DNA from: Ceratopteris richardii
Lineage: Eukaryota; Streptophyta; Polypodiopsida; Polypodiales; Pteridaceae
Assembly: GCA_020310875.1 (NCBI GenBank)
Contig: CM035407.1
Span: 67,397,158-67,461,157, forward strand
Direction: 5' to 3'
DNA length: 64,000 bases
How positions within the stretch are numbered: the stretch's first letter is position 1; every line of letters begins with the position of its first letter. Below the pieces are notes generated by a model, which was given only the letters and a program-made list of their open reading frames with translations, searched no databases and was not told the DNA's origin. The translations under genes were made by a program, and so were the position numbers. Shown here piece by piece: positions 54,702 through 64,000 of this stretch.

Positions 54702-55600
54702 TGATGGCTTCATCTTCTAGCGTTGGTGCATCTACTAATGTTATTGTTGCACTAATTCCCATTTGTCCACTCCAACACTGAAGAAAAGCTTGATGGAACA
54801 AATATTACACTTTGTTCAAAGTTTTTGTAATTTTGGACTCATGAATTTTTCGATAATGTCATGGATAGTAGGACCTCATCTAGTGTTGATTTTGATGGAA
54901 GATCCATAAATCCTTAAGTGAAAATCTATCTTAGATATTCTTCAAACATGGAATACATAGACTGCAAACACATTATGTGCCATTGTCATGAGTGCAAGTT
55001 TTTGTGTTTATTCTAGTGCAACACACCACCAAAGCAAAAGAAGCTTGGGCATTTTAGCTTGCCAATATGAGACCAAATATCACACTCAGATTCAAAATCT
55101 TTAGAATCAATTAGCAAATGAAAAACACTCTAAGTCAGAGAAGGCTAAATGTTTCATCAAGAGAGCAAGCATTTACAAGATCAACTAGTTGTTGTTGGTG
55201 TTCTAATAACAAATTAAGAATGGGCTTGTAGGCTTCTTTGATTTCTTCCTAGGAAATATGATGGACGATCGACTTCCCTCAACACTCAAGTTAGACCATC
55301 TTCTCTTATCTTTGATTTTTTTTTTGCAATGCTTCTAGAAGAAGAAATGCATTTGAAGATTAGTAAATGAAAAGAGAAAAATCTCTTTTGATCATTCAAA
55401 GAAGAACCCAAAGAAGAAGAAGTTCATCTAAAGCTATTGCTATTACAAAAATAAGGGTCATACCATTAAGGATGATTGCATTACAAAGGGGCATGCCGAA
55501 GAAGCTTCAGGTTGACTTGGACAAGGTAAATGGTACAACACATGCTCAAATGAAAGGAAATGAGAGATCCCCACATATGCATTGCATATGCTACACTTCG
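54702..55600 (+). pseudogene. Cop-5b gag
   Basis: ATGGCTTCATCTTCTAGCG start. The middle region EAWAFLACQYETKYHTQIQN then NQLANEKHSK resembles UBN2-type copia capsid (W-x-x-L ... LxNQLANE). The knuckle CYYKNKGHTIKDDC near 55436-55480 has the second Cys replaced by Lys. Many stops. No pol follows; copy B of the duplicated block begins near 55820. Confidence 0.6.
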
Positions 55601-55724
55601 GCGACAACATTGACTTGAGCAACCTCCTCAACATTGATAGGAAGAAAGCGAATGACATCTTCTCTCAAATGATGAAATAATTCAATGATACTTTTGACAA
55701 AATGCAACCCATTCTCAATTATAT

Positions 55725-55928
55725 ATGAAGAATTCTTGGCACTTCAATAAAGACTTGTTCAGCAAACATTTATTTGGGGAGGACACATATCCTTTCAAGG
55801 CATATGAGGACAATCAAAATGAGCTTGCCCTATTTATTACACAATTGTTCAAGTGGGAATCTGAGGATCAAGATGTTGAAATGTTAAGAGTGGAGCTTGC
55901 ACAAATCAAGGAATTGGAAACAAAGTGA
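55725..55928 (+). pseudogene. Unassigned frame at the start of duplicated block B
   Basis: 67 codons, DLFSKHLFGEDTYPFKAYED then a coiled-coil-like C-terminus (VEMLRVELAQIKELETK). The corresponding place in copy A (50975-51080) keeps the coiled-coil part in broken form. It may be gag-like or from the LINE; family not recognised. Confidence 0.3.
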
Positions 55929-56499
55929 CAATGGAAAGCAAGGAAAAGCTATACATAGTCTACAACATCACATGCAAGAGGAATGGAAATAACTATATAG
56001 AGATTACATGTGACTATCCAACACACATAACTACACCCACACAAAATCCATCTCCAAAAGTGCTCATGGATATTAAATAATACAATCCTTTCAATTCTAA
56101 CTTTATTTTCAATGTGTTATATGAAACAAGATAGAGATCTAGCTAGTCCAATATAAAGGCATCAACTAGAAATCCAAAATACCACATCTAAATGGGTTAC
56201 AACATCCTCAAAGGACACCCAAGTAATTGTACACAATATTGCTTTCTAAAAAGAAGAAATAGGATGTTAGTCATTTCTTTGTACATTGTAATCTTCCAAT
56301 ACTCCTCATATTCTTGGTATGTATTTTTCTCTTTGTGTTTGAATACCATATAAATTTTGTGTGCATGTGTATTCCATCTCTCAAGCTAATCTGGAGTGAT
56401 AGTTGATGTCTAAGGTACATATTTTGTGTGATGTAATCTTCAAACGCTCCTCACAATCTTGCTCTATCTTCCTCTCTTTCATCCCATGCCAACTAATGC

Positions 56500-57063
56500 A
56501 TTACTAGTTCTTTTGAAGGATTTGGAGGAATATATTATCACATTCATAATTAGGGTTTGAAGAGAAGCAATTAGACTAAGTATTCGTCCATCTCATATCA
56601 ATACTAGAATCATCAAGTTCATTCACAAGAAAGTGCCCAAAGATGATCTTAGCAATGAGAGACTTTTAGATCTTTGCCTTTAATCTTTGATATTTTTGTC
56701 TCTCTTTCTAGAAGAAAAAGTTGCATCATGGATTATAGAAGAAAAAGTTGCATCATGGAGCCAAAAGTTTTCAGAGAAGGTACACTAATTTTTTGTACCA
56801 TCATTTGTATTTGTGAGGTTATCGAACATGCTAGAGATAATTATCACCATTTCTATTTCCTTATTGTTTATTTTTATAAAGCTTACGTGTTTGGTAGGAT
56901 TTCATTTTGTATTCTTTGTAAGATATTGGATTGGGTAGGCATTTTGTTTGTATTTTTTCATGATCTATTTAGCAATGTTATTGCTAAAAGTTTCATGAAA
57001 TGTATGCTTTTTAACCCTCCCCTCTTGGTCTACATTTGTTTGGTAATGACATCACCCTATTGA
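56500..57063 (+). pseudogene. LINE reverse-transcriptase relic (copy B)
   Basis: FIHKKVPKDDLSNER near 56610-56660, then in 56674-57063 ICEVIEHARDNYHHFYFLIV followed by YFYKAYVFGR. This aligns with the LINE RT block in which a hydrophobic stretch precedes LDFxKAYDxV. The catalytic Asp of the AYD block is Val here. FADD is not reached. Confidence 0.55.
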
Positions 57064-57254
57064 GGAATGATGATTGAAACTCTATCAACACTCGTCTAAA
57101 TGGTTCGGATACCCTTTTCCTTGCTAATGTGTCCGAAGTAAATCATGCTAAAATTTAGTTCAATGCTTCTCACCATCTTGTTCCCAAGTTTTTCAAAGAT
57201 GTTATATGTGAAATCATCATGGAAGTTAAAGCCTTTAGGATACTTGGCAGGCCT

Positions 57255-57670
57255 ATGGGAGTTGTTTGGGCACTCACATCTTGAGGCAGAGGTTGTGTGT
57301 TTTATCTTTGCTTACTGTTGGACATGCTTGGGTCAGTATGGTCTACCCTCATCATGCCTTTGGGTTGTTGAAACTAGATGCCTTTGAGCAACCCTTTCCT
57401 TGTGATGCTTTGATAGTCTAACCCCTTCTTTGTGGAAAACAAGGGTTCCCATGGACACTATGCTCTTCACTTGTACTATTGTTCTTTTGATATATTGAAG
57501 CCCATGGAGATTAAGCTTCCGCCAAACTTCCTCTTAAAAAAAAAAAGATTTGCACACAATACAATATCCCAAGACTGTGGATCACAGCTAGTGTGTGTAT
57601 CTATGTATGTAGGTGTATGTGTGTGCCATTCTCAATAATAAAATACTCTGCCTCTCAAAAAACAGTATTT
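57255..57670 (+). repeat. SINE candidate, copy B
   Basis: Matches 53530-53835 (GGCACTC...CTTGAGGC, AACTAGATGCCTTTGAGCA, CTTTGATAGTC), with an internal A11 run near 57537 and a decayed B-box. Confidence 0.4.
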
Positions 57671-57914
57671 ATGAGCTGCTACGAGATATGCACGTCCCCC
57701 TCACAACTACCCTTGTTTGATGGAAGAAACCCACTTCATAATAAGCCACGTTGAATGGTTTTATATGCCACACAATAATCGATGAAGATTTGACTTGTGT
57801 AAACAATAGACAAATGAAGCTTACGAACCCAAGAAAAAAAACAAATAGAACCAAACCTCTTTGGGATTTTTGGTCCACATGTCACAATTTACTCACACTC
57901 TCCCATCAAGCTTT

Positions 57915-58048
57915 GCTTGTAAATTCTTTCAATCTAATCAAGCTCTTGAAGTTTGAACGATCAAGAGTTTTTCTCACAATGCTTGCAAGTTCCTTCAAGC
58001 TAATCAAGCTCTTGAAAACTTGAAGCATCAAGAGTCCTTCTCACTATA
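57915..58048 (+). repeat. 66-68-bp tandem repeat, 2 units
   Basis: GCTTGTAAATTCTTTCAATC... and GCTTGCAAGTTCCTTCAAGC... each contain TAATCAAGCTCTTGAA and ATCAAGAGT. Confidence 0.8.
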
Positions 58049-58189
58049 CTTGCAACTTGATCTTCCAAGGGCACAAATACTATTTCATTTTTTATACAAA
58101 AAGTTGTTCATGAACAAAATGGTAAAAGGCTTGATGTGTTTAGTGCATGCACAGATATAGGGTTTGATGCCAAGTGACTATTATAATGT

Positions 58190-59788
58190 GTAGTGCCTCC
58201 TTTGCATCAGATTGCTATGCTATGGCGTCTAGTCTCTGTGATGAGAATGAGCTTGTTTCTTTTGATGAAGCACAGAATTCAAAAAATTGGATGGCTGCTA
58301 TGCAATCTGAATATGATGCTATAATGAAGAATGGCACATGGTCTTTATGTGACTTGCCTCCTGGCAAGAAGGCCATTGGCACTAAGTGGGTATACAAGCT
58401 GAAGCATAAACCTGATGGTACAGTTGACAGGTATAAGGCTAGGCTTGTTGCAAAGGGTTATGCGTAGGAAAGAGGCATTGATTTTGATGAGACCTTTGCA
58501 CCTACATGCCGTATGACTACTGTTCGGAGTATTTGTGCACTTGCAGCCCATCATGGTTGGAATGTACATCAGTTGGACATTAAAACAACATTTCTGAATG
58601 GTGACTTGCATGAAGAAGTGTATGTTTTTCAGCCCCGTGGCTTTGTGCAGAAAGGGCATGAAAACCAGGTGTGCAGGTTAAAGAAGGCATTATATGGTTT
58701 AAAGCAAGCACCACGTGCTTGGTGTGAGAAGATATATTGCCTATTTGATTGCACATGGTTTTGAGAATAGTCCAACTGAAAGCACCTTATATGTTAAGCG
58801 TGCTAATGATGTGCTTCTGATCATTGTTTTCTATGTTGACGACATGCTACTCACTGGTCCTATTGAGAAGCATATTGCTGATTTTAAGGCTGATTTGCAT
58901 GCCTTATTTGAGATGTCTGATTTGGGGCATTTGCATCACTATTTGAGCATTCAATTTATGCAAGTTGATGGTGGAATGGCTTTGTGTCAAATGAAATATA
59001 TTGACACATTATTGCAGCGTTTTGGCCTTGAAGACTGTAAGCCTATTGCCACTCCTATGGAGACAGGTTTACGATTGAGTCTTCATGATGTTGGAGATGC
59101 ATTTGATACTGTTCTCTATCAGGAGGCTGTAGGATGCTTGATTTATTTATGCATTACTCGGCCAAATATTCAATTTGCTGTCTCACAGATGAGCAGGTTT
59201 ATGCATTGCCCAGGAGTCACGCATTGGAAGGCGGTTAAGTGAATCTTTCGCTAGTTGAGTGGTACTCGGCTACTTGGGTTGTTTTATCCCAAGGGGGGAT
59301 CACTACCGCCAGATTTGCATGCTTTTTCTGACTCAGATTGGGCTGGTTGCTATGACAATCGTGTGTCCACCAGTGGTTTTCGCTTCATGCTTGGTAGCTC
59401 ATGTATATCTTGGTTGAGCAAGAAGCAGCCTACTGTGGCCACTTCCAGTTGTGAGGCTGAGTATAGGGCAGCTTTCACAGCGACTGTTGAGTGTGTAAGG
59501 CTCAGACGCCGTATGGCTGATTTGGGTGTTGGCCAGTCTTCTACCACCACCATCTTCACTGACAATCAGAGCGCATTAGCAGTTGCGAGGAACCCTGTGT
59601 TCCATGCTTGCACTAAGCACATTGAGGTGCATTATCACTATGTCAGGGAGAGGTTCTCTGCTGGGGAGATCAGCTTGGCATATGTGCCCACGCAGGAGAA
59701 CATTGCAGACCTTTTCACGAAGGCTCTACCTAGGGAGAAGTTTGAAGCTTTCCGCAAAGCTTTGGGCTTACTTCCTTTTGTGGAGTGA
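58190..59788 (+). pseudogene. Cop-1c reverse transcriptase and RNase H
   Basis: RT blocks in order: WSLCDLPPGKKAIGTKWVYK, RYKARLVAKGYA followed by a TAG at 58466-58468, GIDFDETFAPTCRMT, HQLDIKTTFLNGDLHEEVY, KKALYGLKQAPRAW, a frameshift near 58740, YVDDMLLTGPIEKHI, HLHHYLSIQFM and ITRPNIQFAVSQMSR. A TGA at 59240-59242 precedes the RNase H frame (59255-59788, 177 codons, open): DSDWAGCYDNRVSTSGF, KKQPTVATSSCEAEYRAAFT, FTDNQSALAVARNP and TQENIADLFTKALPREKF. Three lesions in 1.6 kb. Confidence 0.9.
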
Positions 59789-59851
59789 TTTCCACATAGC
59801 TTGGCACTTCCTTATACATGAGTGCCAGCTCCTTGTTCACTGCATCACTCC

Positions 59852-59862
59852 CAGGGGGGATT
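59852..59862 (+). other. Cop-1c polypurine tract
   Basis: CAGGGGGGATT directly before the LTR. Confidence 0.85.
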
Positions 59863-60096
59863 TGTTGATATATTTAGGTAGTGATGTGTGTGAACACACT
59901 AGGAACCGTCGGGGCACTTTTTTCCCTCTTTAGGAGGTTTTTTTCCCCCGGCTTGTATATACGCCTATTGCCCTAATGGGCTGCTAATCTTTGTACATTC
60001 TCTAGTAATACATTCAGTATTATGTGTTGTGCTCCAAGCTTCTTCTTCTTCTTCCTTGTGTTGTTCGCGCTCTTTCGAAGAAGTCTAACTCCAACA
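59863..60096 (+). repeat. Cop-1c 3' LTR
   Basis: 234 bp, TGTTGATATATTTAGG ... CTCCAACA. Confidence 0.93.
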
Positions 60097-60099
60097 AAA

Positions 60100-61600
60100 A
60101 TCATGGGGCTGAGATACATATAGTACTTCATGCAAAACACCATTCAATGTAGTTTTGATGTCTTACTAATATGCATTCCAACCATTATGAGCTAAGTGTG
60201 GAAAGATACTATGAGCTGTTTTCATGAGACATGTAGGGGCAAAGGTCTCATCAAAATCAATGCCCTTCTCTTAAGCGTAACCTTTCGCTACAAGCCTTGC
60301 CTTATGGCAATCAATACTACCATCAAGCTTGTGTTTCAAATTATAGACACATTTAGTTCCAATCTCCTTTTTGTCATGCAATTCACATAAATACCAATTA
60401 CTATTCTTCATAATAGCATCATATTCTAATTGCATAACAACCATCTAATTTTTTGAATTATGTGCTTCATCAAAAGAGACAGGCTCATTTGCATTACATG
60501 TACTACGAACAACTGTTGCATAACAATTTGATGCAAAACAAGTACTCTGAAAGCCCGAATGTCACAATATGTCAAAGTTGCATCTAACTTGTTATCTCTC
60601 AAAGTGTGCACCAACCATTCTAGCATAGTATTAGCATCTTCCTGTTAATTGTCTCATCAATAAATGCATAATGTATATCAACAATAGAAATAGAATGTCT
60701 GTATGCTCATTGGAAACCTGCATAGGCTGAGAAATTACCTACTAGAAGATACATTTGATTGCCCATTAGTGAAGGAAGAAAAAAGAGTCTCATGTAAATC
60801 TTTTGCAATAGTTGAGGCCTCTTTTGTCCATGAAAGTAGGGGTTGAGCTACATCCTTCACAAATACTACCTCTCAACTAATAAGAATCCTTTTGGTCGAT
60901 GGACGATACAAACAATAACCCTTACTATGAGGACTATACCCAATAGAAATACATTTCACAATCATATCATCCAATTTCTTGTGTTGTTGCAAAGGCACTA
61001 ATGTACATGCCAAACAACCAAAAACATGCACATGATAAACACATGTCTTCCAACCATGCCAAGTATCATAAGGAGTGAGTGCAATGCTTTAGTGGGACAT
61101 TTGTTAATTACATGTTGTACACATGCTATGTGTTAAAGCCTAACTTTTAAACATACACCTTTCCATTTCCATGGGAAATCTATCTTTCCTCTCAAGGAAA
61201 TTGTTTTTTTTCACCTATATGGTGTTATACAATGATGATCCCCATGCTCGACCACAAGTTCATTAAACTCAAAAGACATATACACCCCCCCTACAAACAA
61301 AATATAAGGTGACCATATTACATGCTAACAAATTTTCAACTATAACTAGGAATTTTTTGAAGAACATAAATTTTCATTCAATGGATACACCCATGCAATT
61401 CGTCTAAGAAATTCGTGATGTAAAGGTGATTTCCAAAGGAATGTTTCTGCATGGGATCATAAACATCACTTTGGAAAAGATGATGTTTTCGTTCAGCTCA
61501 TATTTTACCATCTTTAGAAAATGAAGGACACTATATTTTACCCAAATTATAGCCCTCACAAACATGCTTAGAACGTGCCTCATGTCTGCATAAAATGCAC
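60100..61600 (-). pseudogene. Cop-1 copy d (reverse orientation): pre-integrase, integrase, RT start
   Basis: Read from 61600 down: KHVCEGYNLGK (zinc CC half), a DDFSRHAWVYPL-equivalent, LACNMVTLYF, MSFEFNELVVEHGDHHC, YDTWHGWKTCVYHVHVFGCL, KLDDMIVKCISIGYSPHSKG, and RT sequence ending at DIKTTLNGVLHEVLYVSQP next to the Cop-1c LTR. No open frame survives except a short one at 60626-60426. RT beyond this point, RNase H and LTR are absent. Confidence 0.8.
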
Positions 61601-62941
61601 ACCCAATTCATATTTATGTGGGTGGAGCAAACACAAAAAAAAATCAGATGATTGAAACATGGATGGAAAAGTTTTGCATCTTAAATAGCTTGAGACTATG
61701 CAATTGCATATGCAATATCATTTATAGATTTGCCATAATTGGTGAGCTTATACAACCCACAACATTTTCCGCATGAAGTACATGGCAATATCATAAACAA
61801 TTACTTAATGAGATTTACAAAGAGTAGACTTCTACCTATTTGCAATCAGAGATAGTAAAAAGATGGGATCGATAGATGCCTTGCCAAGCTCCCTTGTATA
61901 CAACAACCAACTTCCATAAGAAAATCCACCATAGTAAAATCTTGGAAAAAAGTTAGAAGAACATGATAAAAGTATGGCAATCATGATAAAATAACGGGGA
62001 ATAAAATCCACACAATAAACTCAACGTAATCACAATAAAAATCTATGGTGACCAAATTTCACATGATCACGATCAAAGCCACCATGATCATAATCAAGTG
62101 CACTATGATCTCGATCAAAGCCAGCATGATCAAGATAGAAAAACCAGGGTCCAATCTATGGTGATCGATGATCAAATCTTCATCTTCATCATCAAGTCCG
62201 GGGTCACATTAGCGATGCGAAAAAGAAAGCTAATCCCAAAAGTGACCATATCTCCCTCATTACTCGTCCAATTTGAAGTTATGATGGATCGTTTCAAAGA
62301 CCATGAGAAATCTTCCAATAGGTGAAATGCAAAAAAAAAAGAGACCATCTAGGCTTTGTATAGAGCAAAAAACAGATATGGCCTATCAATAGACATAAAA
62401 GATAAGCATAAAACAACTTAAAATCACAAGATAATACCAAAAAAAAAAATCCTCAAAGTATCAGACACATATCAGAGAAATTATAACATCAAGAAATATG
62501 CAAGAAAAAGTCACAAAAGAAGCTGTGAAAGATTGTGCATAAATTTATAAGAAGAAGAGGTATCTTACTCACACTAACGAAAAGTCCTTACAAATGAGGA
62601 TTTTGGCCTTTTTATAGTGATTTCCTCAAGAAAACTCCTTTTTTTAATCTTCGAAACACAAAAAATATAAAATAACCTACTTAAAATTGCTCTTCTTTTG
62701 TAGATTTTTATAGAAGACTCTTCCCTACTCTAGAAAGTCTACAAAATACAAATTCTAGTCCTATCTACAACTCCTCTATTTAAAACGTTTGCAAAAAAAA
62801 TTAAGAAAAGACTATGTGGATGCCACACAGTGTAAGATTCACCCTCTTAGTTCTTGTTGTCTTTGAAAGGACTTTTTGGGAAGGTTGTCTTGCAAGATCT
62901 TGAATTCAAATCTTTTTTGTTTTCTTGGTAGTTGAGGTATA
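61601..62941. other. Unassigned AT-rich sequence
   Basis: Contains TGATCA/GATCAAAGCC-type short repeats at 62050-62140, A-runs at 62331-62341 and 62440-62450, and one 75-codon frame (62098-62325) without recognisable domain. Confidence 0.45.
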
Positions 62942-63320
62942 TGTTGAGATATCAAGCTCAACATGTGATGATCCAAGATGACACGTATCAGTTTTTTGTT
63001 TCTCTGACATGTATAGTGGTCACACCAATATATGTCAGGATACTTCATTGAGCTTTATTAGATTTATCTACCGAGAGTGATGGAACATTTGTTTCTTGTA
63101 GCTCACTCATTCGCGGACATTAGGTTTTTCCTTATGTACTAGCCTTTATATATTGCACTTGTTGTATTCTTGTTTTAGGTCATTCTTGAACATTCATTTT
63201 TATGTAATAGAAGGAGAAGAAGAAGATCATTCGCTTCCTTGCCTCAATTTGAGTGTGTGCTTCTCTTTGATTGTGAGAGTGTGTGTTTGAGCTCTCTTCC
63301 TTATCTCCTTCTTCGTGACA
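62942..63320 (+). repeat. Cop-6 5' LTR
   Basis: Ends TTCTTCGTGACA immediately before a PBS. The 5' limit is set at TGTTGAGATATCAAGCTCAA, which has the right terminal dinucleotide, but no partner LTR is in the window to confirm it. Confidence 0.55.
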
Positions 63321-63333
63321 TGGTATCAGAGCC
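63321..63333 (+). other. Cop-6 primer-binding site
   Basis: TGGTATCAGAGCC. Confidence 0.85.
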
Positions 63334-63767
63334 AGCGTCACTATAGAGAGCTCGTGGAGAAGGCGACAGTGAAGAGTACGCAGCAAGGCATGGAGAAAAC
63401 ACGATTCACAAACGACCTCCATTTGCTATGAAAATCAGCGTGAAGGTAGAAGACCTCAACATAATTTTGAGAGTTATCCTTTTAGGGTCACTTGTTTTTG
63501 TCAGATCAAAGTTTTGGATATCTCGACCTCCGTTTTGAGCCCGCAAGGTGGGGCCCACAAGAAAACCAGGTCACTTTCAGAAACTGTAACTTGTGTTGTG
63601 TTTGGCAACACTCATATATTCTAGATCTAGAATTTCAAGCGATTCTTTGTACTGTTGATATACAAAAACTGTGTTTTTCTGAGATCGAACTATCACATCA
63701 TAGTGCGAAAGTGTTCAAGCAGAAGTGCTGCTTGTAGTGTTTTGCAGTGTTGTGAATTGTTGCAAAA

Positions 63768-64000
63768 ATGGCAAACGTAGATGGAATGAGTCAGCTTATG
63801 AGCGATAAGCTGGACAAGTAAAACTTCCATGCTGATTCAAAATGATGAATTTCCTGATGGGAAAAGGCTACTAGAAGTACATCGAAGGAGAGAACGAAAA
63901 TGCTCCGCAGTTAACAGAGAGGAATCAGACTGCAGAATAGTTAAGAGCATATGAGGAATGGAATCAAGGAGCATGAAAGGTAATGTATCGGCCATCTTTT
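63768..64000 (+). pseudogene. Cop-6 gag start, cut by the window edge
   Basis: ATG at 63768: MANVDGMSQLMSDKLDK, then a TAA where copia gag normally has the TNFxxW block. In neighbouring frames NFHAD, FLMGKGYWKYIEG-like and QLTERNQT-like segments follow, as in copia gag. At least two small lesions in 230 bases; the rest lies outside the window. Confidence 0.65.

Larger units (their letters stand above)
55820..57890 (+). repeat. Duplicated block, copy B
   Basis: Co-linear with 50968-54050 (segments listed there), and retains LINE RT sequence that copy A lacks (56680-57000). Confidence 0.75.
58190..60096 (+). mobile_element. Cop-1 copy c, 5'-truncated
   Basis: Starts abruptly in the segment before RT (GTGCCTCCTTTGCATCAGAT) and runs through RT, RNase H, PPT and a complete 3' LTR. 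It is the best-preserved Cop-1 pol in the window. No target duplication seen. Confidence 0.88.

Noticed and set aside
56674..57063. 129-codon frame as a host membrane protein
   Set aside because: Its middle aligns with the LINE RT block (VIEHAR...YFYKAYV); the hydrophobic appearance is due to decay.

Overview
The window looks like nuclear intergenic DNA from a large-genome land plant. The evidence is several Ty1/copia and Ty3/gypsy families primed by initiator-Met tRNA (recurrent TGGTATCAGAGC), an L1-type LINE, a CACTA transposase relic, a TRIM element, a hAT element and AT-rich flanks. No ordinary single-copy host gene was recognised. The species cannot be fixed from sequence alone; a fern or other large-genome vascular plant is a guess. 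Family labels (Cop-1 to Cop-6, Gyp-1, Gyp-2) are local to this annotation.

Layout. 1-2990: decayed Cop-1 copia with partial 3' LTR. 3328-7295: Cop-2 copia relic split by a LINE endonuclease fragment (3976-6279) that sits between two 210-bp direct copies of the target. 8581-14707: nearly intact minus-strand copia (Cop-3) with 872-bp LTRs and a perfect CTATG target duplication. 15020-18192: Cop-1 copy with both LTRs and a large internal deletion. 18200-18990: CACTA (TNP2) transposase relic. 19041-25239: full-length decayed Cop-4. 25240-27510: (CT)n/(GA)n low-complexity DNA. 27519-36905: a complete 9.4-kb hAT transposon with a perfect 8-bp target duplication and an intact, apparently spliced transposase gene of about 860 codons. 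37230-40440: Cop-5 LTR/gag and Gyp-2 integrase/chromodomain relics.

40518-50967 is a nested and rearranged complex. A Cop-4-like copia on the minus strand was invaded by a gypsy element (Gyp-1) in its protease region and by a TRIM in its gag. A segment of about 5.2 kb (43601-48800) was then inverted, leaving two reciprocal gag-gag chimeras. Undoing the inversion on paper brings both gag genes back into order.

50968-57890 holds two copies of a diverged duplicated block with LINE reverse-transcriptase relics and a tRNA-headed SINE candidate, separated by a second Cop-5 copy. 58190-61600 is a sense/antisense pair of Cop-1 fragments. The window ends in the 5' LTR and start of gag of another copia (Cop-6).

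The most notable observations are the intact hAT element, the inversion deduced from two complementary gag joints, tRNA-like A/B-box modules inside the LTRs of three different elements, a TRIM whose termini match Gyp-1, and the 210-bp duplication around a 3'-truncated LINE. All similarity calls and difference counts are by eye and approximate.
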